Shown here one piece after another: positions 56,414 through 64,000 of a DNA stretch of 64,000 nucleotides. The stretch lies in NCBI GenBank assembly GCA_947427035.1, contig CANEGK010000002.1:26567-90566 (forward strand). Reading direction: 5' to 3'. The DNA is from an uncultured Clostridium sp. (GTDB taxonomy: Bacteria > Bacillota > Clostridia > Oscillospirales > Butyricicoccaceae). Both the position numbers and the translations under genes were made by a program. How positions within the stretch are numbered: position 1 is the stretch's first letter; every line of letters begins with the position of its first letter. The notes under the pieces are model-generated. The model saw only the letters and a list, made by a program, of their open reading frames with translations. It was not told the origin of the DNA and did not search any database.

Positions 56414-57739
56414 TTACAGAACCTGCTTTTGTTCCCAGCGGTGGCCGTGAAACCGCCAGATGAAAAGAACCATGCGGAAAACCCAGTCGATGAACATGGC
56501 GATCCACACGCCGAGCACACCCATCTCAAGCCAGCGCCCCAGAATATAGCTGAAGACAATGCGGAAGGTCCACATGGAAAAGACCGAAACCGTCATGGTA
56601 AAGCGCACGTCATTGCCGGCGCGCAGGGCGTTGGGCAGGGTAAAGGCGGCAGGCCAGATGGTCATGCAGAAAACCGAATGCCACAAAAGAAGCTGTACGG
56701 CCAGCGCCGCCGTTTCCGCCGGCAGGTCGTAGATACCGACGATGGGGCGGCACAGGACAATGACCAGCAGGTTGAGCGCCGCTATGCCGGTATAAGCGAT
56801 AAACATCAGTTTTTTTGTGTACGCGCGGGCCTGCGCATAATCGCGCGCGCCGACGCACTGCCCCACCACGGTGATCATGGCAAGGCCGATGGCCGAGCCG
56901 GGGATGATGGCAAAGGAGCCGATATTGCCGGCCACCGAGTTGGCGGCGACAGCCGCCGTGCCGAAGGTGGCGACCAGGGAAGAGACCAGCACCTTTCCGA
57001 TTTGGAACATGCCGTTTTCCAGCCCGGTGGGAATGCCGATGCGGAAAATACTTTTGATCATGCCGAAGTCCAGCCGGAACTGCCGCCAGTCACGGACGAA
57101 AATAACGCCCGACGGGCGGCGGAGCAGCGCCACCATAGCGGCAGAGCCGATAATGCGGGACACCAGCGTGGCGATGGCCGCGCCGGCCACGCCCATGGAA
57201 AAACCGAAGATCAAAACGGCGTTGCCGGCCACGTTGATGAGATTCATACCCGCCGAGGTCAGCATGGAAATGCGCGAATTGCCCATGGTGCGGAAGAGGG
57301 CCGCCCCCGCGTTGTATATGGCGATAAAAGGGTAGGAGAGGGCGGAGAAAAAGAAATAGGTCTGTGCGTTGCGCATGACGTCGGCTTCGACTGAGCCGAA
57401 GAGCGCCCCCAGCAGAGCGCCGCGAAAGGCCAGCGCCAGCGCCGCCAGAAGGGCGGCCAGCACCCCGCAGGAAAAAATGAGCTGCTTGGCCGCGGTACAT
57501 GCGCGCCACGGCTCGCCTCGGCCCAGACACTGCGACGCGACGACGGCGCCGCCCGTCGCAAGCGCAGCCAGGATATTGATGAGCAGCAGGTTGACCGAGT
57601 CGACGAGCGAGACGCCCGAGATGGCCGACTGTCCCACGCTGGCCACCATCACGGCGTCGGCAATGCCGATGGTGACGGCCAGCAGCTGCTCGATAATCAG
57701 GGGAAAAATCAGTTTTTTCAGGTCCTCTTTGCTGAACAT
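56414..57739 (-). CDS. MATE family efflux transporter (complete)
   Basis: A 441-residue exporter of twelve helices in two halves. N-terminus: LKKLIFPLIIEQLLAVTIGIADAVMVASVGQSAISG; second half: SIFRIGIPTGLENGMFQIGKVLVSSLVATFG. These are characteristic of NorM/DinF-type proteins. It is related only distantly to the MATE exporter at the left end. GGAGGCGC lies before the ATG. It starts 14 bases after the GntR regulator gene on the same strand, and the two should be co-transcribed, which suggests that the transporter shares the control of the histidine genes. Confidence 0.92.
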   Translation of the reverse strand: MFSKEDLKKLIFPLIIEQLLAVTIGIADAVMVASVGQSAISGVSLVDSVNLLLINILAALATGGAVVASQCLGRGEPWRACTAAKQLIFSCGVLAALLAALALAFRGALLGALFGSVEADVMRNAQTYFFFSALSYPFIAIYNAGAALFRTMGNSRISMLTSAGMNLINVAGNAVLIFGFSMGVAGAAIATLVSRIIGSAAMVALLRRPSGVIFVRDWRQFRLDFGMIKSIFRIGIPTGLENGMFQIGKVLVSSLVATFGTAAVAANSVAGNIGSFAIIPGSAIGLAMITVVGQCVGARDYAQARAYTKKLMFIAYTGIAALNLLVIVLCRPIVGIYDLPAETAALAVQLLLWHSVFCMTIWPAAFTLPNALRAGNDVRFTMTVSVFSMWTFRIVFSYILGRWLEMGVLGVWIAMFIDWVFRMVLFIWRFHGHRWEQKQVL

Positions 57740-57752
57740 AGAGCGCCTCCTT

Positions 57753-58760
57753 TCAGCCGAGATCCGGGCCGGACAGGCCCGCCCTGGTTTTTAAAATGCG
57801 ATCGACCTGCTCTTCAACGTGGATCAGAGAGCCGCGGTCGATAAGGTAGTTAAAGGGGATGATGCGCCCGCCGCGCTCTGCAAAGCGCTGGCCCACGTCG
57901 CCGAAGAGATCGGGCGCCAGCAGGGCGGAGTCGGGGTTGACGATGACGCAGTCCAGCTTTTGCAGAAAACGCTCGGCCGACTGCCGGTCGGACTCAAAGC
58001 AGACGGGCAGCGGGTGCGGCACGCTGCGAAAAGCGGCCGCCTGCTGCGCGATGAGGTTGGCGAATTTGTTGCTGACACAGTGGATGCCGATGGCGCTTTT
58101 TTCAGGCAGGGTCGAAATGTCGACAATGGCCTGGTGGCTCAGGCTGACCGACACGGGCAAAATGCGCACGCCGTCGCCGTGCAGGCTGCGGGCGACCTGT
58201 TCGTAATGGGTTTCGGTTGTCAGCACCAAATCAAAATCGGCAAAAATGGAAGCGGCGTTTTCATTTAAAATAACGCTTTCAACGGTGAAAACAGACAGCG
58301 CGATGTTGGGCAGGTAGGAAAGCTGGCGCTTGAAAATGGCGAGCGATTCCGGGTTGCAGTCGATGGCGGCGACGCGGATGGGCCGCTCCGGGCTTTCGCG
58401 CTGGACAAGGCACATGCGGATCAGGGTGGAGATCTCTTTGAGCGAAAAGTCCCAGTAAGCCAGCTTGGATAAAAGCTCTTCGATCAGGCCGATGGCCATG
58501 CGGCGGCGTTCGCCGTCAAAGGTCGTTTTGTCGCTGTAAACATAGCTGCCGCTGCCCTGAATGACCTCAATGATGTTGTTGTCAGCCAGCTCGGCATAGG
58601 CTTTTTTGACGGTGCCGCGCGCAACGCCCAGCTCATGCGCCAGCTCGCGTTCGGTGGGCAGCTTGGCGCCGGGGGCCAGTTCGCCGTTTTTGATTTTGAA
58701 GAGGATCTGTTCGACAATCTGCTTGTAAAGCGCGCTCTGGCCGTCCAGCCTGAAGTCCAT
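57753..58760 (-). CDS. GntR family regulator with distinct effector domain (likely hut regulator)
   Basis: A 335-residue regulator. The winged HTH spans residues 8-75 (SALYKQIVEQILFKIKNGELAPGAKLPTERELAHELGVARGTVKKAYAELADNNIIEVIQGSGSYV type). The rest (about 90-330) is not the usual FadR or UTRA domain: it reads as repeated alpha/beta units (IRVAAIDCNPESLAIFKRQL, FADFDLVLTTETHYEQVAR, DCVIVNPDSALLA), more like a Rossmann-type receiver/sensor. The start at 58760 follows AAAGGAG. The gene is divergent from hutH, and both predicted starts of transcription carry TATACCA(T), so it is the natural candidate for hut control. Inducer could be urocanate or histidine. Confidence 0.85.
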   Translation of the reverse strand: MDFRLDGQSALYKQIVEQILFKIKNGELAPGAKLPTERELAHELGVARGTVKKAYAELADNNIIEVIQGSGSYVYSDKTTFDGERRRMAIGLIEELLSKLAYWDFSLKEISTLIRMCLVQRESPERPIRVAAIDCNPESLAIFKRQLSYLPNIALSVFTVESVILNENAASIFADFDLVLTTETHYEQVARSLHGDGVRILPVSVSLSHQAIVDISTLPEKSAIGIHCVSNKFANLIAQQAAAFRSVPHPLPVCFESDRQSAERFLQKLDCVIVNPDSALLAPDLFGDVGQRFAERGGRIIPFNYLIDRGSLIHVEEQVDRILKTRAGLSGPDLG

Positions 58761-58795
58761 GCGCAGCACTCCTTTCTGCCGCAGGGAAAGATAAA

Positions 58796-58803
58796 ATGGT
58801 ATA
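58796..58803 (-). promoter_or_regulatory. TATACCAT motif at +1 of GntR gene, candidate autoregulatory operator
   Basis: Minus-strand TATACCAT lies just downstream of the GntR gene -10 box (58810-58815), at the predicted start of transcription. The same word is found at the hutH promoter. Confidence 0.5.
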
Positions 58804-58809
58804 GTTTTA

Positions 58810-58837
58810 ATTATAAGTTCTCGGTGAAAAAAAGCAA
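58810..58837 (-). promoter_or_regulatory. Promoter of GntR-MATE operon
   Basis: Minus-strand TTGCTT (58832-58837), 16-base spacer, TATAAT (58810-58815). Confidence 0.55.
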
Positions 58838-58894
58838 GGAAAAGATACCGCCGTAAGCATTGGGCCATTTTTTGTGAAAAACCACATTGACGCA

Positions 58895-58923
58895 TTGACG
58901 AAAACGGCCAAAGTAAGTATAAT
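58895..58923 (+). promoter_or_regulatory. Promoter of hut operon
   Basis: Near-consensus TTGACG (58895-58900), 17-base spacer, TATAAT (58918-58923). Transcript should start near 58930. A longer in-frame start for hutH at 58874 is thereby excluded. Confidence 0.75.
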
Positions 58924-58928
58924 TTTTA

Positions 58929-58954
58929 TATACCATTTTGCGTGGAGTATACCA
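58929..58954. promoter_or_regulatory. Twin TATACCA operator sites at hutH +1
   Basis: TATACCAT (58929-58936) and TATACCA (58948-58954), direct repeats with a 19-base period covering about +1 to +25 of the hut transcript. With the copy at 58796-58803 this makes three sites in the divergent region. Binding by the adjacent GntR regulator is inferred. Confidence 0.55.
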
Positions 58955-59008
58955 ATTTATCCAACTATCAATTTATTAGAGAAAAGGGACAGAAAGGAAT
59001 GTGACATC

Positions 59009-60532
59009 ATGGAAATCGTCATCTGCGGTGAAAAGCTGACCATTGAAGAGGTGGTGGCCGTTGCGCGCGGCGGCGCGAAAGTCCGTATTTCAGACGAAGC
59101 GAAGAGCAAGGTGCTTGCCTGTCGCGAGTATGTTGATAAAAAGTTGAGCGAAGGCGCCGTTGTTTACGGCCTGACCACCGGCTTCGGCAAATTTTCCGAC
59201 ACGCTGATCTCCGCCGAGGATACGCGCGCGTTGCAGCGCAACCTCATCATCAGCCACGCCTGCGGCATGGGCCAGCCCCTGCCGTGTGAGGTGGTGCGCG
59301 CCGCCATGCTGCTGCGCTGCAACGCCCTGTCGCGCGGCCACTCGGGCATCCGTCTGTCCACGTTGCAGACGCTGCTCGACATGCTCAACGCCGGCGTCCA
59401 CCCGGTCATTCCCGAAAAGGGATCGCTGGGGGCCAGCGGCGACCTGGCGCCTTTGGCGCACATGGTGCTTGTCATGATGGGCGAGGGCGACGCTGAATAC
59501 CAGGGCGAAGTCATGCCGGGGGCCGAAGCCATGAAAAAGGCGAGCATCGCCACCGTCGAGCTGGCCGCCAAAGAGGGGTTGGCCCTCATCAACGGCACCC
59601 AGATTATGACGGCCATCGGCTGCATGGTCATTTACGACGCCGTGCGCCTGTGCAAAACGGCCGACGTCGTCGGCGCGCTGACCACCGAGGCGTCGCTGGG
59701 CATTAAAAAGGCCTTTGACCCCAAGGTTCACGCGCTGCGCGGGCACCAGGGCCAGAAGGATGCGGCCGCCAACCTGCTCCGTTTGCTTAAGGGCAGCGAG
59801 CTGGCGCACGACAAAAACCCGGATAAGGTGCAGGACGCCTACTCCATCCGCTGTATGCCGCAGATCCACGGCGCCAGCCGCGACGCGCTGCGCTACTGCT
59901 GGGATGTTCTGTCGCGCGAAATCAACGCCGTCACCGACAACCCGCTCATCTTCCCGGACGAGGACGAGGCCATTTCGGGCGGCAACTTCCACGGGCAGCC
60001 GGTGGCTATCGCTATGGATATGGCCGGCATGGCCATCGCCGAGCTGGCCAATGTTTCCGAGCGGCGGCTCGAGCGGCTGGTCAACCCGCAGCTTTCCGGC
60101 CTGCCCGCCTTCCTCACGGCGCACGGCGGCGTGTGCTCCGGCTTTATGATCACCCAGTACGCGGCGGCCTCCATGGTTTCGGAAAACAAAGTGTACGCCC
60201 ACCCCGCCTGCGTCGACTCCATCCCCTCGAGTGCCAACCAGGAGGACCACGTCAGCATGGGCACCACGGCGGCGCGCAAAGCGCGCATGATTTTGGACAA
60301 CAGTGAAAAGGTGCTGTCCATCGAGCTGTTCGCTGCGGCGCAGGCCATCACCTTCCGCGACGAAAGCAAGCTGGCGCCTGCCACCAGGGCGGTGTATGAC
60401 CGTGTACGGCAGGAGGTCGCGCCCATCGATCAGGACGTCGTCATGCACTACAATATGGTCAAATGTGACAATATGATCAAGTCGGGCAGCGTGCTCGAAG
60501 CCGCCGAGGCCGTCTGCGGTCAGCTTCTTTAA
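59009..60532 (+). CDS. hutH: Histidine ammonia-lyase
   Basis: A 507-residue enzyme, first step of histidine breakdown: L-histidine to urocanate and ammonia. The prosthetic group MIO arises from Ala142-Ser143-Gly144 in GSLGASGDLAPLAH. Other catalytic parts are VYGLTTGFGKF (about residues 52-62, with the Tyr), QRNLIISHACGMG and the C-terminal SSANQEDHVSMGT. Numbering of the triad is the same as in the Pseudomonas enzyme. The start at 59009 follows AGAAAGGA. First gene of hutH-hutU-ftcD-hutI. Confidence 0.97.
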   Translation: MEIVICGEKLTIEEVVAVARGGAKVRISDEAKSKVLACREYVDKKLSEGAVVYGLTTGFGKFSDTLISAEDTRALQRNLIISHACGMGQPLPCEVVRAAMLLRCNALSRGHSGIRLSTLQTLLDMLNAGVHPVIPEKGSLGASGDLAPLAHMVLVMMGEGDAEYQGEVMPGAEAMKKASIATVELAAKEGLALINGTQIMTAIGCMVIYDAVRLCKTADVVGALTTEASLGIKKAFDPKVHALRGHQGQKDAAANLLRLLKGSELAHDKNPDKVQDAYSIRCMPQIHGASRDALRYCWDVLSREINAVTDNPLIFPDEDEAISGGNFHGQPVAIAMDMAGMAIAELANVSERRLERLVNPQLSGLPAFLTAHGGVCSGFMITQYAAASMVSENKVYAHPACVDSIPSSANQEDHVSMGTTAARKARMILDNSEKVLSIELFAAAQAITFRDESKLAPATRAVYDRVRQEVAPIDQDVVMHYNMVKCDNMIKSGSVLEAAEAVCGQLL

Positions 60533-60665
60533 CAAAAAACACACGGCAGAATGCTGCACAATTCAGCATTGCAGGCCGCGCGATAAACTGATAAAATAAA
60601 GATGTTCGCGCAGAGCGTCCGTCTGTGCGCGCTTCTTTCCGGATGAATGTTCAGGAGGGAACAGA
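60533..60665 (+). other. hutH-hutU intergenic region
   Basis: 133 bases with two hairpins: AATGCTG/CAGCATT (60550-60570) and GCGCAGA/TCTGTGCGC (60610-60631), without T-runs. TAAAAT near 60593 could be a weak internal -10. It probably tunes hutU levels rather than ending transcription. TCAGGAGGG precedes the hutU ATG. Confidence 0.4.
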
Positions 60666-62675
60666 ATGAACAACCAGACCATTGACAACGCCATGACCAT
60701 CAAGCTGGGGGCCGAGCTGCCTCCCATGCCGGATTTTGTACCCGGCATCCGCCGCGCGCCCGACCGCGGCTATTGCCTGACGCCCGAGCAGACCAAAACC
60801 GCGCTGAAAAACGCGCTGCGCTATGTGCCCGAAGAGCTGCACGAAACGCTGGCCCCCGAATTTCTGGAGGAGCTGAAAACCCGCGGCCGCGTCTATGCGT
60901 ACCGCTATCGCCCCGAAGGGCGCATTTACGGCAAACCCATTGACGAGTATAAGGGCAAATGCATTGAGGGCAAGGCCTTCCAGGTCATGATCGATAACAA
61001 CCTCGATTTTGAAATCGCGCTGTACCCCTATGAGCTGGTCACCTACGGCGAGACGGGGCAGCCCTGCCAGAACTGGCTGCAATACCGTCTGATCAAAAAA
61101 TATCTCGAAGAGCTGACCCAGGATCAGACGCTGGTCATCGAATCGGGTCACCCGGTCGGACTTTTTCCCTCGCGGCCCGAAGCGCCCCGCGTCATTCTGA
61201 CCAACGCGCTGATGGTCGGTATGTTTGACAACCTCAAGGACTGGGAGGTCGCCGAGCAGATGGGTGTCGCCAACTACGGCCAGATGACGGCCGGCGGCTG
61301 GATGTATATCGGCCCGCAGGGCATTGTCCACGGCACCTTCAACACCATTCTCAACGCCGGGCGCAAATACCTCGGTGTGCCCGCGCAGGGCGACTTGACC
61401 GGCAAAATCTTTGTCTCGTCCGGCCTGGGCGGCATGAGCGGCGCGCAGCCTAAAGCGGCCAACATCGCCCGCGCTGTCGGCATTTTTGCCGAGGTCGACC
61501 GTTCGCGCATTGAAACCCGCCACAAACAGGGCTGGGTCGAGCGGATTTCCGACAATCTGGACGAGGTTTTCGCCCTGGCCAAAGAATATGTGCAGAAGGG
61601 CGAAAGCATCTCCATCGCCTACCACGGCAACATCGTCGATCTTCTGGAAAAAGCGGCCGCCGAAAACTTCCACATCGATCTGCTGAGCGACCAGACCTCG
61701 TGCCACAACGCCTATAACGGCGGCTACTGCCCGGTTGGCCTGACCTTTGAGCAGCGCACCGAAATGCTGCATTCGGACCGCGAAGGCTTTGCCCGGCTGG
61801 TTGACGCGTCGCTCAGACGGCACTTTGCCGCCATCAAAAAGCTGGCGGCGGCCGGCACCTACTTCTTTGACTATGGCAACTCCTTTATGAAAGCGGTTTT
61901 TGACGCCGGCGTGCAGGAAATCTCCAAAAACGGCGTCGATGAGAAAGACGGCTTCATCTTCCCGTCCTATGTCGAGGACATCATGGGCCCCATGCTCTTC
62001 GATTACGGCTACGGCCCCTTCCGCTGGGTCTGCCTGTCCGGCAAGCCCGAGGATCTTGACAAAACCGACAAGGCGGCCATGGACTGCATCGACCCCGAAC
62101 GCCGCTTCCAGGACCGCGACAACTATATCTGGATTCGCGACGCCAAAGAAAACCGTCTGGTCGTCGGCACGCAGGCCCGCATTCTGTACCAGGATGCCGA
62201 GGGGCGCACCCGCATTGCCCTGCGGTTTAACGAAATGGTCCGCAACGGCGAAATCGGCCCCGTCATGCTGGGGCGCGACCACCATGACGTTTCGGGCACC
62301 GATTCGCCCTTCCGCGAGACGGCCAATATCAAAGACGGTTCCAACGTCATGGCCGACATGGCGGTGCAGTGCTTTGCCGGCAACGCCGCGCGCGGCATGA
62401 GTCTGTGCGCCCTGCACAACGGCGGCGGCGTCGGCATCGGCAAGGCCATCAACGGCGGCTTTGGTCTGGTGCTCGACGGCTCGCGCCGCGTTGACGAAAC
62501 CATCAAATCGGCCATGATGTGGGACGTCATGGGCGGCGTCGCCCGCCGTGCCTGGGCCCGCAACGAAGCCTCGATCGAAACGAGCATCGCGTACAACCAG
62601 AAGAGCGGTAAGGCGGCGCACATCACCATTCCGTATGTCGCGTCCGACGCTCTGATCGACAGATTGGTAAAATAA
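60666..62675 (+). CDS. hutU: Urocanate hydratase (long form)
   Basis: A 669-residue NAD+-dependent enzyme that hydrates urocanate to imidazolonepropionate. NAD+ binding and catalytic parts are recognisable: MTAGGWMYIGPQGIVHGT (about residues 209-226), SGLGGMSGAQPKAA (about 257-270), YCPVGLTFEQRTEMLH and the C-terminal GMSLCALHNGGGVGIGKAINGGF. It is about 110 residues longer than the Bacillus/Pseudomonas HutU (around 555) and so of the long type also seen in some Clostridia and eukaryotes. Lies between hutH and ftcD. Confidence 0.96.
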   Translation: MNNQTIDNAMTIKLGAELPPMPDFVPGIRRAPDRGYCLTPEQTKTALKNALRYVPEELHETLAPEFLEELKTRGRVYAYRYRPEGRIYGKPIDEYKGKCIEGKAFQVMIDNNLDFEIALYPYELVTYGETGQPCQNWLQYRLIKKYLEELTQDQTLVIESGHPVGLFPSRPEAPRVILTNALMVGMFDNLKDWEVAEQMGVANYGQMTAGGWMYIGPQGIVHGTFNTILNAGRKYLGVPAQGDLTGKIFVSSGLGGMSGAQPKAANIARAVGIFAEVDRSRIETRHKQGWVERISDNLDEVFALAKEYVQKGESISIAYHGNIVDLLEKAAAENFHIDLLSDQTSCHNAYNGGYCPVGLTFEQRTEMLHSDREGFARLVDASLRRHFAAIKKLAAAGTYFFDYGNSFMKAVFDAGVQEISKNGVDEKDGFIFPSYVEDIMGPMLFDYGYGPFRWVCLSGKPEDLDKTDKAAMDCIDPERRFQDRDNYIWIRDAKENRLVVGTQARILYQDAEGRTRIALRFNEMVRNGEIGPVMLGRDHHDVSGTDSPFRETANIKDGSNVMADMAVQCFAGNAARGMSLCALHNGGGVGIGKAINGGFGLVLDGSRRVDETIKSAMMWDVMGGVARRAWARNEASIETSIAYNQKSGKAAHITIPYVASDALIDRLVK

Positions 62676-62687
62676 AGACCCGCTTTC

Positions 62688-62716
62688 GCCCGCTCCCGCC
62701 TGGGGCGGGCGCGGGC
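62688..62716 (+). terminator. GC-rich intercistronic hairpin
   Basis: GCCCGCTCCCGCC pairs with GGCGGGCGCGGGC with one mismatch and a TGG loop; only AAAAGGG follows. Not a classical terminator; may block exonucleases or attenuate between hutU and ftcD. Confidence 0.55.
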
Positions 62717-62760
62717 AAAAGGGCCGTACGGTTCGTACTTATAATAAGGAGAAAAATAAA

Positions 62761-63657
62761 ATGGCTAAAATTGTTGAATGCGTTCCCAATATCAGCGAAG
62801 CGAGAAACCAGGATGTCGTCGAGGCCGTCGTCAACGAAGTGCGCGGCACGCCGGGCGTCACCCTGCTGGACTACAGCTCCGACATGAACCATAACCGCAC
62901 GGTCATCACCTTTTTCGGCTCGCCCGAAGGCGCGGCCGAAGCGGCCGTCCGGCTGGCCAAAAAAGCGGCCGAACTCATCGACCTGCGCAAGCACGAAGGC
63001 GAGCACCCCCGCATGGGCGCCGTCGACGTCATCCCCTTTATCCCCATCAAGGAAATGACGGAGGAAGAGACCGTCGCGCTGTCCAAACAGGTGGCCGAGC
63101 GCGTGTGGAACGAGGCCAAAATTCCCGTTTTCCTGTACGAAAAATCGGCATCCGCCCCGCACCGCCAGAATCTGGCGGCCGTCCGCAAGGGACAGTTCGA
63201 GGGCATGGCGGAAAAGGTGCAGCAGCCCGAGTGGGAGCCCGATTTCGGCGGCCGCACCATCCACCCGTCGGCCGGCGTCGTCGCCGTCGGCTGCCGCCCC
63301 TTCCTCGTCGCCTTCAACATCAACCTTTCGACCTCGGATGTGTCGATCGCTTCAAAAATTGCCAAAATCCTGCGCCGTTCGAGCGGCGGCTTTGACTGCG
63401 TCAAAGCTATGGGCGTCCTGCTCGAAGACCGCAACGTCGCGCAGGTCTCCATCAATATGACCGATTTCCACAAGACCCCGCTGTACCGCGTCGTCGAGCT
63501 GACAAAGGCCGAGGCTGCCCGCTGGGGCGTGCATGTCATCGGCACGGAAATCGTCGGCCTGACCCCCATGCAGGCGCTGGCCGATTCGGCCGAGTATTAC
63601 CTGCAAATCGAAAACTTCGATTTCAGCCGCCAGGTACTTGAAAATCACATGCTGTAA
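62761..63657 (+). CDS. ftcD: Glutamate formimidoyltransferase
   Basis: A 298-residue enzyme that transfers the formimino group from N-formiminoglutamate to tetrahydrofolate, giving glutamate and 5-formimino-THF. The N-terminal [47 protein letters not shown] (about residues 76-96, with the catalytic His) and [22 protein letters not shown] are diagnostic. Only the transferase part is present; the cyclodeaminase that completes the human fusion must be a separate gene outside the window. AATAAGGAG precedes the ATG. Confidence 0.96.
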   Translation: MAKIVECVPNISEARNQDVVEAVVNEVRGTPGVTLLDYSSDMNHNRTVITFFGSPEGAAEAAVRLAKKAAELIDLRKHEGEHPRMGAVDVIPFIPIKEMTEEETVALSKQVAERVWNEAKIPVFLYEKSASAPHRQNLAAVRKGQFEGMAEKVQQPEWEPDFGGRTIHPSAGVVAVGCRPFLVAFNINLSTSDVSIASKIAKILRRSSGGFDCVKAMGVLLEDRNVAQVSINMTDFHKTPLYRVVELTKAEAARWGVHVIGTEIVGLTPMQALADSAEYYLQIENFDFSRQVLENHML

Positions 63658-63668
63658 GGGAAAGAGTC

Positions 63669-64000
63669 ATGGGTGAAAAGCTGCTGATTCGCAACATCGG
63701 CCTGCTGCAGACCCCGGTGGGGAGTGAGCGCCATTGCGGCGCAAAGCAGGGCGAAAACCAAAAGCTGAAAAACGCCGCCGTTTTGTGTGAGGACGGCGTC
63801 ATCACCGCCGTTGCCGAAAACGGGGCGCTGCCCGCGGGCAGTGAAGGCGCCGCCGTCTATGACGCGGGCGGGCGGCTCGCGACCCCCGGCCTGGTTGACG
63901 CGCACACCCACCTGGTGTTCGGCGGCTGGCGGCAGGGGGAAATCCCCCTCAAGCTGCGCGGCGCAGGTTACCTTGATATTCTGCGCGCCGGCGGCGGCAT
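63669..64000 (+). CDS. hutI: Imidazolonepropionase (N-terminal part, runs off window)
   Basis: The first 110 codons of the enzyme that opens the imidazolone ring to N-formiminoglutamate. The start ([18 protein letters not shown]), [15 protein letters not shown] (about residues 71-85, the zinc HxH motif) and [14 protein letters not shown] match HutI. AAGGGAAAGAG lies before the ATG. 11 bases after ftcD, so last of the four visible hut genes; the rest lies beyond 64000. Confidence 0.95.
   Translation, partial: MGEKLLIRNIGLLQTPVGSERHCGAKQGENQKLKNAAVLCEDGVITAVAENGALPAGSEGAAVYDAGGRLATPGLVDAHTHLVFGGWRQGEIPLKLRGAGYLDILRAGGG

Noticed and set aside
58874..59008. N-terminal extension of hutH by 45 codons
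   Set aside because: The extension would cover both promoter boxes and the operator pair; homologues begin at 59009.
59090..60559. Open frame of 489 codons opposite hutH
   Set aside because: Same antisense artefact; hutH itself is beyond doubt.
60651..62621. Open frame of 656 codons on the strand opposite hutU
   Set aside because: It mirrors the real gene in a codon-biased GC-rich genome; the product has antisense composition and no ribosome binding site.
62761..63657. Broken ftcD because the cyclodeaminase part is missing
   Set aside because: Many bacteria have the transferase alone at about 300 residues; stop and next gene are well placed.
1..64000. tRNA, rRNA, IS elements, prophage, CRISPR arrays
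   Set aside because: Looked for and not seen; no transposase, integrase or Cas-like product among the frames.

Overview
The window is GC-rich, compactly coded bacterial chromosome. No rRNA, tRNA, CRISPR array, insertion sequence or prophage was recognised. A three-gene GerA-type spore germination operon (32691-36303), an S-layer-homology surface protein (46555-48216), an ECF transporter core, and AGGAGG-type ribosome binding sites behind TTGACA/TATAAT-type promoters point to an endospore-forming Firmicute. The high GC content and the wealth of amino-acid and peptide catabolism fit a gut member of the Clostridia (Oscillospiraceae-like). That placement is inference.

Layout. 1-3800: a MATE exporter (cut by the window edge), an esterase-like hydrolase, and a minus-strand group of cupin, membrane-tethered MerR regulator and YbjQ protein. 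3941-7314: IclR regulator, L-asparaginase and a DUF819 membrane protein. 7521-9711: a coiled-coil protein of unknown function, a GNAT acetyltransferase and an RlmI-like methyltransferase. 9719-17265: ecfA1-ecfA2-ecfT-truA, then a DUF5711 protein, a CvpA-like protein and a zinc-finger Clp ATPase. 17332-21560 (minus): GNAT, phosphoglucomutase, a membrane-anchored protein and an M20 amidohydrolase. 21728-25616: a DRTGG protein, a short KamA-like radical SAM enzyme, a cysteine-rich CCG protein and an HtrA protease. 25818-30265: CapA-like lipoprotein, tRNA-dihydrouridine synthase, sigma factor, anti-sigma factor and a Crp/Fnr regulator. 30330-32423 (minus): an HTH protein with a glycine-pentad tail, and a YkvI transporter.

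32691-36303: the germination operon, with a good candidate forespore (sigma-G) promoter. 36355-38154 (minus): a beta-lactamase-fold serine hydrolase and a frameshifted nitroreductase. 38594-40190: two sister 75-residue XRE proteins either side of an AraC/GyrI regulator. 40371-45721: TetR, DUF308, an MMPL exporter and a large heptad-repeat secreted protein. 45773-49688: a YgjP-type metallopeptidase, the leucine-rich-repeat/SLH protein, a PhzF isomerase and a small P-loop kinase. 49775-50245 is a strikingly AT-rich gap upstream of a five-gene oligopeptide ABC transporter (50422-55974). 56124-64000: a gene scrap, a second MATE exporter, a GntR regulator, and the histidine utilisation operon hutH-hutU-ftcD-hutI (hutI runs off the end).

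How the parts fit. Peptide uptake, M20 peptidase, asparaginase and histidine-to-glutamate degradation together describe an amino-acid fermenter. The GntR regulator and hutH are divergent and share a TATACCA(T) motif at both predicted transcription starts, so GntR probably controls the hut operon and itself. The features most likely to repay further work are the HTH protein with 19 evenly spaced glycines, the membrane-tethered MerR, the short KamA, the beta-lactamase-like protein that seems to lack the deacylating glutamate, and the TetR/MMPL/heptad-repeat cassette.
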